The translations under genes were made by a program, and so were the position numbers. A DNA stretch of 5,523 bases from Fimbriimonadaceae bacterium (lineage in GTDB: Bacteria; Armatimonadota; Fimbriimonadia; Fimbriimonadales; Fimbriimonadaceae), in assembly GCA_014380605.1 (NCBI GenBank), contig JACMJO010000406.1:1-5523 (forward strand), given 5' to 3'. Under the pieces are notes generated by a model that was not told the origin of the DNA, searched no databases, and saw only the letters and a program-made list of their open reading frames with translations. This document shows, in pieces, positions 1-5,523 of the stretch (position 1 is the stretch's first letter; each line of letters starts with the position of its first letter).

Positions 1-1212
1 CTGCACGAGTTGGACGACGATCCAGTCAAGAATTACAAGCCAGCCTTCGTAGATCAGTCAGTCCATGACATCGACGTTAGCGACAAACGCTACGAAGTGT
101 TCGACGAGTCGTCAAAGTTGACTCAAGTCGAAGCAGACGCAAAGCCCGTCAAAGATGCCCACATCGACGACCTTCTTCGCGCCGCAATTGACAGAAAGGC
201 AAGCGATATTCACTTAACCGTGGGCCTGCCGCCAATGATGAGGCTGGATGGCGAAATCGTCCCGCTTCCCTATACAGTATTAACCCCGGAAGACACTCGG
301 AGGCTGGTCTACGACACGTTGACGGACGAACATCTCGAAAAATTCGAGAAGACCCACGAGTTGGACTTTGCCTATTCGATCAAGGGCTTGGCCCGATTCC
401 GTTTCAACGTCTACATGCAGCGTATGTCGGTAGCAGGCGCGCTTCGCGTCATTCCTACCAAGATTCCAACCTTCGACCAATTGGGCTTGCCCGCAGTTAT
501 TCGCGAGATCTCGAAGCGCGTTTCAGGCTTGATCTTGGTAACGGGTCCTACGGGTTCCGGTAAGTCGACGACCATCGCCACGATGATCGACGACATCAAC
601 GACAACCGCACGAACCATATTCTTACGATCGAAGACCCGATCGAGTACCTGCACCAGCACAAGAAGTGCATGGTGAACCAGCGGGAAATGCACACGGACA
701 CGTTCTCGTTTCATAATTCGCTCCGTGCGGTTCTTCGTGAAGACCCGGACATCATCCTCGTCGGTGAGTTGCGCGACCTTGAGACCATCGAAGCGGCATT
801 GACGCTGGCGGAAACGGGCCACTTGGTCTTCGGAACGCTTCACACTCGGAACGCTCCCAGCACCATCGACCGTGTGATCGACGTTTTCCCTAGCGATCAG
901 CAGGATCAAATTCGCGTTCTGCTCGGGAATACCTTGGAAGGAGTTGTATCCCAGCAACTCTTGCCTAGGCTCGGTGGCGGGCGATGCGCTTCCATTGAGA
1001 TTATGCTCGGGACGGCGGCGATCAAGAACCTCATCCGGGAAGGCAAGACTCACCAGATGTACTCCATGATCGAGACGTCGCAGCAGCTCGGCATGCAGAC
1101 CATGGACGCCTCGCTTGCAGCCCACTTCCGCAATGGCAACTGCTCGTATGAAGAGTGTCTGATGCGGGCCGTGGATAAAGAGACGTTCTCGCGACTGGCC
1201 AAGGGCGGTTAG
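1..1212 (+). CDS. pilT: PilT-type twitching motility retraction ATPase (5' end may lie outside the window)
   Basis: A hexameric cytoplasmic ATPase of the PilT/GspE family, which drives depolymerisation and retraction of type IV pili at the inner membrane. Numbering from the TTG at nt 10: the PAS-like N-terminal domain starts near residue 51 (K-A-S-D-I-H at 63-68). Walker A G-P-T-G-S-G-K-S-T is at 179-187, the Asp box near 206-215 (T-I-E-D-P-I-E-Y), Walker B D-I-I-L-V-G-E-L-R-D at 247-256, and the His box T-G-H-L-V-F-G-T-L-H-T at 269-279. A-I-K-N-L-I-R-E at 337-344 matches the A-I-R-N-L-I-R-E signature, important for retraction, that separates PilT from PilB and GspE. About 50 acidic residues precede the usual PilT start. 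The frame stays open to base 1, so the true start may be the TTG at 10, the TTG at 118, or upstream; no clear ribosome binding site decides. It ends in TAG, 38 bases before the convergent fucosidase gene. Family assignment is very secure; the start is not. Confidence 0.95.
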   Translation: MHELDDDPVKNYKPAFVDQSVHDIDVSDKRYEVFDESSKLTQVEADAKPVKDAHIDDLLRAAIDRKASDIHLTVGLPPMMRLDGEIVPLPYTVLTPEDTRRLVYDTLTDEHLEKFEKTHELDFAYSIKGLARFRFNVYMQRMSVAGALRVIPTKIPTFDQLGLPAVIREISKRVSGLILVTGPTGSGKSTTIATMIDDINDNRTNHILTIEDPIEYLHQHKKCMVNQREMHTDTFSFHNSLRAVLREDPDIILVGELRDLETIEAALTLAETGHLVFGTLHTRNAPSTIDRVIDVFPSDQQDQIRVLLGNTLEGVVSQQLLPRLGGGRCASIEIMLGTAAIKNLIREGKTHQMYSMIETSQQLGMQTMDASLAAHFRNGNCSYEECLMRAVDKETFSRLAKGG

Positions 1213-1225
1213 GCAGGCTAGCCGT

Positions 1226-1257
1226 CCGTAGGTGCGACACTCTTGTCGCACCTACGG
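1226..1257. terminator. Perfect 14-bp hairpin between convergent genes; likely bidirectional transcription end or dispersed palindrome
   Basis: The left arm CCGTAGGTGCGACA (1226-1239) is exactly complementary to the right arm TGTCGCACCTACGG (1244-1257), with a 4-base loop CTCT (1240-1243). It starts 13 bases after the pilT stop. The right arm contains the stop codon of the minus-strand fucosidase gene (1252-1254). Neither side has a clear T-run, so it is not a textbook intrinsic terminator. Its place between two convergent 3' ends fits transcript termination or protection from 3' exonucleases, or a REP-like repeated palindrome. The structure is directly visible; the role is inferred. Confidence 0.6.
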
Positions 1258-3144
1258 GATACGGGCCAACTCGATTGAGAAGATGTTCACCGCTCGCCAT
1301 GCTTTAGCATCAGCCGGTGCAAGCATGACCTGGTACACGCCGGGCTTGTCGAACACGAGCTTCCCGCCGGAAACAAACGAAGGTCTGCGCCAATCGGTTG
1401 AGCTCGGAATCTCAAACCGCACCGATTTGCCTGCCACAGATAGCACCGCGGAAGTGGCACCGCCCGCCGCAGCGAACAACCCCCGAACTTGATATTGGCC
1501 AGCTTTGGGGACGTTGACTAGCCAGTGAAGCTTGTCGGTCGGTTTATCCCAGAAGCCGATGTTGGCAACGCCCTCGTGGGTTTCCACCTTCGCCTGCTCG
1601 CCTTCCACCACTGCCTTCTCAGGTGAGAGGCGAATCGCATTCGGTCGGCTAAAGAGTGACTCAGGATGGACGCTCAGGTCGAATCCTTGGAGCCGGAAAG
1701 CATACGCTGGTCGGTCTGGGCCGGGGAGGTTGGGGATGTTTAGTTCCAGCTGGCCTTCCTCGGTTCTCTGCCAGGTGACCTTGGCGGGCAGGCCGACAAT
1801 CTCCACCGTGCCTCCCCGTGAGGAAGCCGGAATTGCAATCGACCTCAATGTCAATTTGCCCGCCTTGGGCTTGCCAAGGGTTATGGCGTAAAGCGTCCTT
1901 TGATCTTTGGTTCGCGTGTATCGAATATCGTCGGCGGTGTAATCGACCTTGCCAACAAAGTGTCCACCCTTATCCATCTTCGTTGGACCTTCGCCATAGA
2001 CCAGCCATGGTCGGGTGTTGTAGATAGCTTCGCCACTGACACGAAGCCAATCTCCGATCCCTAATAGGACATCCTTTTGATTCTGAGGGAAGCTTCCATC
2101 CGCCATTGGAGAAGCATTGAGGAGAAGTTGGCCATTCTTGCTAACGATGTCACAGAGGGTCTCAACCACGGTGCCGACGTCCTTGATCTCTAGGTTGGTG
2201 GTGTAGCTCCAGCTGCCCCAACTGATGGTGTCATCGGTTAGCCAGGGATCGTCGGCCATGTCGTCGAGCCGACCTTTCTCAAAGTCTTCGACGGTCACCG
2301 ACTTAGGCATGTCGAAGTTCTTAACGGTGACAAGCACATCCTGATTGCGGGCTTGGGCGTGGTTGAAGTAATGGGCCAGAAACTCCTGTTGGTCCTTTGC
2401 GGGAATCTCATCGACGGCATAGTCGAACCAGATCAGGTCTGGGCTGTACTTGTCGATCACCTCGGCAAGCTTGTCTTTCCAGAGTTTCACAAATTGGGAG
2501 TGGGGCATGTACCCGTAGAGGAATGCGAGCTTGGACTCCTCAAGAATGGAAGGGTAGTCCAGTTTGACGTGGTCGAAGTGGCCAGTCCACTGGCCGTTCT
2601 TCTGCCACAGCGCGTTTCTCGAGTGGTGAAAGGTGGTGATGAACTTCATCCCTTTGGCCCGGATGGCCTTTTCAAGCAGGCCAGTTATGTCTCTCTTCGG
2701 ACCCATGTCAACCGAATTCCAAGGGGTCAACTTGCTGTCCCAAAGGGCAAATCCATCGTGGTGCTCAGAAACGGGCCCTGCGAATTTGGCTCCAGACTTT
2801 GCAAACAGGTCAGCCCATTCCTCTGCATTGAACTTTTCGGCGGTGAACATCGGGACGAACTTGTCGTACCCGAACTTTCTTGGGTCGCCATAAGTTGCAA
2901 TGTGGTGCTTGTTCTCAGGCGAGCCCTTGATGAACATCGTTCGCGGATACCACTCGGTGCCGAAAGCAGGTACCGAGTAGGGTCCCCAATGGCAGTAGAT
3001 GCCGAACTTGGCGTCGCGGAACCACTCTGGTGCGACCTTGTGCTTTTGCAGACTCTTCCAATCTGCCTTGAACGGACCTTGACCTATCGCCTGGGTGGCA
3101 AATAGAGCTGCCAGGATGGCCACTGCAAGCAAAGATGTATTCAT
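1252..3144 (-). CDS. Exported alpha-L-fucosidase, glycoside hydrolase family 29
   Basis: A retaining glycosidase that should release terminal alpha-L-fucose from glycans outside the cytoplasm. The 630 residues begin with a Sec signal peptide (M-N-T-S, hydrophobic core 5-19, probable cleavage near A-I-G/Q, 21-22), which supports the ATG at 3144. Only a weak GAG precedes it. GH29 hallmarks follow: F-G-I-Y-C-H-W-G-P-Y-S-V-P (47-59), E-W-Y at 64-66, E-H-H-D-G-F-A-L-W-D (127-136), and S-P-D-L-I-W-F-D (234-241), whose D241 should be the nucleophile. N-G-Q-L-L-L-N-A-S-P-M-A-D-G (337-350) corresponds to the family's L-L-N-I-G-P-x-x-D-G, with A-S in place of I-G. The acid/base residue varies in GH29 and cannot be placed by eye. 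Residues about 385-490 look like the usual C-terminal beta domain; 500-630 look like a further carbohydrate-binding-like beta-sandwich. No sugar transporter or regulator is adjacent, so the physiological substrate is open. Confidence 0.93.
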   Translation of the reverse strand: MNTSLLAVAILAALFATQAIGQGPFKADWKSLQKHKVAPEWFRDAKFGIYCHWGPYSVPAFGTEWYPRTMFIKGSPENKHHIATYGDPRKFGYDKFVPMFTAEKFNAEEWADLFAKSGAKFAGPVSEHHDGFALWDSKLTPWNSVDMGPKRDITGLLEKAIRAKGMKFITTFHHSRNALWQKNGQWTGHFDHVKLDYPSILEESKLAFLYGYMPHSQFVKLWKDKLAEVIDKYSPDLIWFDYAVDEIPAKDQQEFLAHYFNHAQARNQDVLVTVKNFDMPKSVTVEDFEKGRLDDMADDPWLTDDTISWGSWSYTTNLEIKDVGTVVETLCDIVSKNGQLLLNASPMADGSFPQNQKDVLLGIGDWLRVSGEAIYNTRPWLVYGEGPTKMDKGGHFVGKVDYTADDIRYTRTKDQRTLYAITLGKPKAGKLTLRSIAIPASSRGGTVEIVGLPAKVTWQRTEEGQLELNIPNLPGPDRPAYAFRLQGFDLSVHPESLFSRPNAIRLSPEKAVVEGEQAKVETHEGVANIGFWDKPTDKLHWLVNVPKAGQYQVRGLFAAAGGATSAVLSVAGKSVRFEIPSSTDWRRPSFVSGGKLVFDKPGVYQVMLAPADAKAWRAVNIFSIELARIP

Positions 3145-3280
3145 GATCTCGATTCGTTGTTACCAGAATCGCTTCGGCAATAACCTCTGCTAGAACCTCT
3201 TACTCGCGGAATCGGATCAGAAGTGGCTGGAAAGGAGAGCAAATGTCTTGGAGTTCAAAACGGAAAGAAATGGTTAGGAA

Positions 3281-3290
3281 TCGTTAACGA
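3281..3290. promoter_or_regulatory. 10-bp palindrome TCGTTAACGA, possible operator
   Basis: A perfect 10-bp palindrome lies three bases upstream of the -35 element of the predicted promoter for the protease gene, in the divergent region between that gene and the fucosidase gene. A dimeric regulator could bind here and affect either gene. Only one copy is seen and no regulator gene is in the window, so the role is speculative. Confidence 0.25.
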
Positions 3291-3293
3291 ACC

Positions 3294-3322
3294 TTGAAGT
3301 AAGTAGTCGGTTTTGCTAGAAT
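3294..3322 (+). promoter_or_regulatory. Sigma70-like promoter with extended -10 for the PEP-CTERM protease gene
   Basis: TTGAAG (3294-3299, -35) and TAGAAT (3317-3322, -10) are separated by 17 bases, and TGC immediately before the -10 gives an extended -10 (TGnTAGAAT). A second overlapping TAGAAT starts at 3322. Transcription would start near 3329-3330, leaving a leader of about 45 bases with a purine-rich TAGGGG (3363-3368) six bases before the ATG at 3375. The match is good, but it uses the E. coli consensus; the host's sigma preference is unknown. No comparable promoter was found for the divergent fucosidase gene. Confidence 0.6.
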
Positions 3323-3374
3323 AGAATTGGTTTCCAAGAGCTTGCTTTCAAGTTTTTTAGGATAGGGGATTATT

Positions 3375-4754
3375 ATGCGTTTTCAACCGAGAGGGTTACG
3401 TCAACTTGCCTTGTTGGCGCTTTCTGCAGTATTTGTTACGACTGCTTTTGCTCAAGTGCATCCGACTGCGCCGAGCTTCTCAAGCCGTCCAGGCGCGGCG
3501 TACACGATTTACTTGAACTATGCTGGGTTCAACTTCTCCGGTACTTGGGGTGGCACGACTAGCCCAAGTGGGACTCCCGGTATTACTCCAGCCTACACGG
3601 TAGATGGCGATGCAACTGCGTTCAGTGTGGCTGAAGTGGCGAACATCAAGAATATGTGGGCTCGAACTGCGGAGAAGTTCCGTGCTTTCAACGTAAACGT
3701 TACAACGATCGACCCAGCGGTTGCAGCTGGCCAAGCGGGGAGCGACGCCACAAGGCAAGCTTATTACGATAGCACCGCCAAGTTGATGCACACGGTATTG
3801 GGTGGGTCAGGTGGTTGGAGTGGTGGAGGAGGCGTATCCTTCATTGGAGTAACCGAAAATGCCTACGGCACCGCCGGTCAGAACGGTGGCGCGGGACCTG
3901 GTTTTCACACCAACTGGGGATTCTCAGCCCTGGCCCCAAACGATCTCCAGTTTATCGGGGAAGTCGCAGCGCATGAGAATGGGCATGGACTTTGGCTCCG
4001 ACATCAAAGCGACTTCACGGGCAACACCCTCAGCAATACCTACAGTTCGGGAAATGGCACTGGTAACAACTCCTATGCTCCGATTATGGGTAACTCCTAT
4101 GACAGCCAGCGAGGCACTTGGCGAGTAGGAGACACAGGCTCGACAAACAACAAATCGACTCAGAACGACGTTAGCGTTTTGCTCCAAGCTAACGATGGAA
4201 TGCTCCTTGTCGATGACGGCGTAGGCCATTCGTTAGCAACGGCAACGGCTATGGGCGTAATCGGTGGCAATGTCGATCCTACGACGACAAAGGGCTACAT
4301 CATGCCAGCGAGCAGCGCTAATCCTAATCCGATTGGAGAGGCCAACTATACAAAGGACTATTTCTCGTTCTCGGCAAGTGGAGCACCGGTCAGCTTGACT
4401 CTTCGAGATGGGAGCCAGTACATCACCCCTGGCGCTGCTGATCCTGGAGCCACGTTAAAGAGTCGGCTGCGTATTTTCGATAGCGTTGGCAGTCTCGTTG
4501 GGATTGGTGTTCTAGATGGTTCAACTCTGTTCTCAACCTACAACGCAAGCCTTGGCGCGGGTACGTACTTTGCTGAGATCAGCAGCTTCGGCGGGTTGTC
4601 TCACACCGGGAATTTTGGAACTCAACTTTACTACGACATGGGTTCCTACTTCCTGACTGGATCGGGAGTTGGCGCGGTGCCTGAACCGGCGACGATGGCG
4701 GCTCTCGGCCTCGGCGTTCTCGCGTTACATCGACGACGCAAGTCTTCTAAGTAG
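3375..4754 (+). CDS. Secreted metzincin-like zinc metalloprotease with PPC-like domain and PEP-CTERM anchor
   Basis: Predicted exported, surface-retained protease of 459 residues. A signal peptide spans 1-26 (R-G-L-R-Q, hydrophobic 11-25, cleavage at A-F-A/Q). H-E-N-G-H-G-L-W-L-R-H at 200-210 fits the metzincin zinc site HExxHxxxxxH: H200, H204 and H210 as ligands, E201 as catalytic base. The usual Gly at the eighth position is Trp207. Y-A-P-I-M-G (234-239) should be the Met-turn, with M238 beneath the zinc. Residues about 280-430 (H-S-L-A-T-A-T, then D-Y-F-S-F and a G-T-Y-F-A-E-I strand) resemble a bacterial pre-peptidase C-terminal domain. The tail is PEP-CTERM: V-P-E-P-A-T (435-440), hydrophobic 441-451, R-R-R-K (453-456), which in other bacteria is processed by an exosortase and linked to exopolysaccharide export. 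The start is supported by a ribosome binding site and promoter, the end by a terminator, so it is a single-gene unit. The substrate is unknown. Confidence 0.82.
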   Translation: MRFQPRGLRQLALLALSAVFVTTAFAQVHPTAPSFSSRPGAAYTIYLNYAGFNFSGTWGGTTSPSGTPGITPAYTVDGDATAFSVAEVANIKNMWARTAEKFRAFNVNVTTIDPAVAAGQAGSDATRQAYYDSTAKLMHTVLGGSGGWSGGGGVSFIGVTENAYGTAGQNGGAGPGFHTNWGFSALAPNDLQFIGEVAAHENGHGLWLRHQSDFTGNTLSNTYSSGNGTGNNSYAPIMGNSYDSQRGTWRVGDTGSTNNKSTQNDVSVLLQANDGMLLVDDGVGHSLATATAMGVIGGNVDPTTTKGYIMPASSANPNPIGEANYTKDYFSFSASGAPVSLTLRDGSQYITPGAADPGATLKSRLRIFDSVGSLVGIGVLDGSTLFSTYNASLGAGTYFAEISSFGGLSHTGNFGTQLYYDMGSYFLTGSGVGAVPEPATMAALGLGVLALHRRRKSSK

Positions 4755-4766
4755 GCTAAAGCTAAC

Positions 4767-4797
4767 TCCGCCGAGCTTGGGCTCGGCGGACTCTTTT
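4767..4797 (+). terminator. Rho-independent terminator of the protease gene, shared with convergent pyrE
   Basis: TCCGCCGAGC (4767-4776) pairs perfectly with GCTCGGCGGA (4781-4790) around the loop TTGG, followed by CTCTTTTATTT. A GC-rich 10-bp stem with a T-rich tail, 12 bases after the protease stop, is a classic intrinsic terminator for the plus strand. Read on the minus strand, the same hairpin follows the pyrE stop (4796-4798) with a weaker T-tract, so it may end both transcripts. Confidence 0.88.
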
Positions 4798-5383
4798 ATT
4801 TGCGAGTGCCGGGCTTGACGGCAGGGATAGCGGCTAACCAGTCTGGGATTTCATCGGGCGCGTAGCTTGGATAAGTCTCCGCATCGGCCTTAAAGGAGGC
4901 AAATGTTGGTAAACCGAGATCTACTGCCTTGGGCGACCGGTCGATAAGCACCGCATAGGCGACGACTTCACCGCCTGCCTCCTCGATTGCCTTTCGAGTT
5001 TCAATCAGAGACGTGCCCGTGGTCAGCACGTCGTCCACAACCAATACCTTAGCGCCCTTGAGAATGGTCCGTCCGCGTCGGAGGGTCTTCTTGCCGTCCT
5101 CCGTTTCCACATAGATCGTGGGCAATCCCATTTGCCGTCCGACCTCAAAGGCGATGATGATGCCGCCAGTCGTTGGGCCAGCGACGAAGTCAAGGTGAGT
5201 TTCGAGTTTCGAGTTCCGAGTTGCGAGTTCTCGGATAAGTTCCTCGCACAGCTTGGATAAGACCTCAGGTTGTTCAAGAATCCGGAATTTTTCGAGATAT
5301 ACTCCTGAATGCCTTCCACTAGTGAGCAAAAAATGGCCCCTCAAGAGTGCGCCAGATAACTCCAACAAGTTTTCAATATCCAT
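4796..5383 (-). CDS. pyrE: Orotate phosphoribosyltransferase
   Basis: Catalyses orotate + PRPP to orotidine 5'-phosphate + pyrophosphate, the fifth step of de novo pyrimidine synthesis, in the cytoplasm. The 195 residues are slightly short for the family (about 200-215). G-H-F-L-L-T-S-G-R-H-S (16-26) is the usual N-terminal substrate region. V-A-G-P-T-T-G-G (67-74) and the lysine-rich flexible loop E-D-G-K-K-T (95-100) follow. V-L-V-V-D-D-V-L-T-T-G-T-S (113-125) is the PRPP-binding motif with its two acidic residues. The C-terminus P-A-V-K-P-G-T-R matches the family end, but the cysteine pair many bacterial OPRTs carry just before it (C-P-L-C) is absent. Residues about 51-63 are encoded by a heptamer repeat array and lie where relatives have a shorter linker before the L-D-F-V strand. 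The ATG at 5383 overlaps the TAA of the upstream gene (TAATG), suggesting translational coupling; no strong ribosome binding site is seen. Confidence 0.93.
   Translation of the reverse strand: MDIENLLELSGALLRGHFLLTSGRHSGVYLEKFRILEQPEVLSKLCEELIRELATRNSKLETHLDFVAGPTTGGIIIAFEVGRQMGLPTIYVETEDGKKTLRRGRTILKGAKVLVVDDVLTTGTSLIETRKAIEEAGGEVVAYAVLIDRSPKAVDLGLPTFASFKADAETYPSYAPDEIPDWLAAIPAVKPGTRK
5197..5231. repeat. Tandem heptanucleotide array, five units of GAGTTNC type, inside pyrE
   Basis: On the plus strand the units are GAGTTTC (5197-5203), GAGTTTC (5204-5210), GAGTTCC (5211-5217), GAGTTGC (5218-5224) and GAGTTCT (5225-5231). The first five bases are constant; variation is at the sixth and seventh. 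On the coding (minus) strand the array reads R-E-L-A-T-R-N-S-K-L-E-T-H, PyrE residues 51-63. Compared from memory with short OPRTs such as that of Thermus, this linker is about 6-7 residues longer, the size of three added heptamers (21 bases), which would keep frame. The array is directly visible; its origin by insertion or expansion is inferred. Confidence 0.9.
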
Positions 5384-5523
5384 TATTTGTTCTTTCTGAG
5401 CGTGATTTTGCTCGCAACTACCATGGCTAGAATCTCATTCGCTTCTTTGCTCAAACCAGCAGCCTCAGGTTGAAGTGAGGCATCGGCCAGTACGAGCAGG
5501 TCTAGCCAGTAAATCGTTTCGTC
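5383..5523 (-). CDS. C-terminal part of a four-helix-bundle protein (S23/IVP, bAvd-like), 5' end outside the window
   Basis: An open frame enters from the right edge and encodes 46 residues before TAA at 5385-5383: D-E-T-I-Y-W-L-D-L-L-V-L-A-D, then A-A-G-L-S-K-E-A-N-E-I-L-A-M-V-V-A-S-K-I-T, ending L-R-K-N-K. The pattern (E-x-x-Y-W-L-x-L-L, a short link, L-x-x-E-A-x-E-I-x-x-x-V-x-S, then a Lys/Asn-rich end) is that of the last two helices of the four-helix-bundle family. That family includes proteins encoded by intervening sequences of 23S rRNA genes and the Avd protein of diversity-generating retroelements, which binds nucleic acid. The function of most stand-alone members is unknown. The stop shares one base with the pyrE start, so the two genes are probably co-transcribed and coupled. 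The call rests on a C-terminal fragment only, so it is moderately sure; that the frame is coding is well supported by the TAATG junction. Confidence 0.7.
   Translation of the reverse strand, partial: DETIYWLDLLVLADASLQPEAAGLSKEANEILAMVVASKITLRKNK

Noticed and set aside
333..349. Inverted repeat TCTCGAA-AAA-TTCGAGA inside pilT
   Set aside because: Short stem in coding DNA, at a conserved helix of the protein; probably chance.
523..1251. Long minus-strand open frame (242 codons) opposite pilT
   Set aside because: It lies antisense to a strongly conserved ATPase, shows no recognisable domain, and is explained by codon bias of the real gene.
1232..1492. Plus-strand open frame beginning at the hairpin
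   Set aside because: It starts in the palindrome with a non-ATG codon and runs antisense to the end of the fucosidase gene; no independent support.
2353..3105. Plus-strand open frame (250 codons) opposite the fucosidase gene
   Set aside because: Antisense shadow of GH29 coding sequence; no signal peptide, motif or ribosome binding site.
3341..3358. Small stem CTTG/CAAG followed by six T in the protease leader, attenuator-like
   Set aside because: A 4-bp stem with low GC is too weak to call a terminator, and it lies before the gene without any leader peptide or alternative stem of note.
5023..5319. Second minus-strand frame inside pyrE covering the heptamer array
   Set aside because: It is a shifted frame of pyrE with no family match; it shows only that the heptamers read open in another frame.
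1..5523. CRISPR array, tRNA, rRNA, transposase or integrase
   Set aside because: No spaced direct repeats, cloverleaf, rRNA-like segment or recombinase motif was seen; the only tandem array is the heptamer in pyrE, which has no spacers.

Overview
The window reads as ordinary chromosomal DNA of a free-living Gram-negative-type bacterium with about balanced GC. It carries a type IV pilus retraction ATPase and two exported proteins, one of which ends in a PEP-CTERM tail (V-P-E-P-A-T, hydrophobic stretch, R-R-R-K). That tail, together with a secreted fucosidase and a PilT with an extended N-terminus, would suit Armatimonadota (Fimbriimonadia-like), but Planctomycetota or Verrucomicrobiota remain possible. 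The lineage is an inference from protein style, not from a marker gene.

Layout: (1) 1-1212, plus strand: pilT-type ATPase, open at the left edge. (2) 1226-1257: a perfect 14-bp hairpin between two convergent genes; the stop codon of the second gene lies in its right arm. (3) 1252-3144, minus strand: exported GH29 alpha-L-fucosidase with a C-terminal beta-sandwich-like extension. (4) 3145-3374: a divergent intergenic region with a good sigma70-like promoter for the next gene and a 10-bp palindrome just upstream of it. (5) 3375-4754, plus strand: secreted metzincin-like zinc protease with a PPC-like domain and PEP-CTERM anchor. (6) 4767-4797: strong intrinsic terminator. (7) 4796-5383, minus strand: pyrE, orotate phosphoribosyltransferase, interrupted in frame by a tandem array of five GAGTTNC-type heptamers (5197-5231). 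(8) 5383-5523, minus strand: the 3' end of a gene whose product looks like the C-terminus of a four-helix-bundle (S23/IVP, bAvd-related) protein; its TAA stop overlaps the pyrE ATG by one base.

The genes do not form one pathway. The fucosidase and the protease are both exported and may serve breakdown of extracellular polymers, but they are divergently transcribed as single genes. The most unusual spot is the right end: a four-helix-bundle gene coupled to a pyrE that carries a heptanucleotide repeat array about 150 nt downstream. The unit length (7) is not a multiple of 3, so the array keeps frame only at certain copy numbers. That pairing is the best candidate here for an undescribed association.
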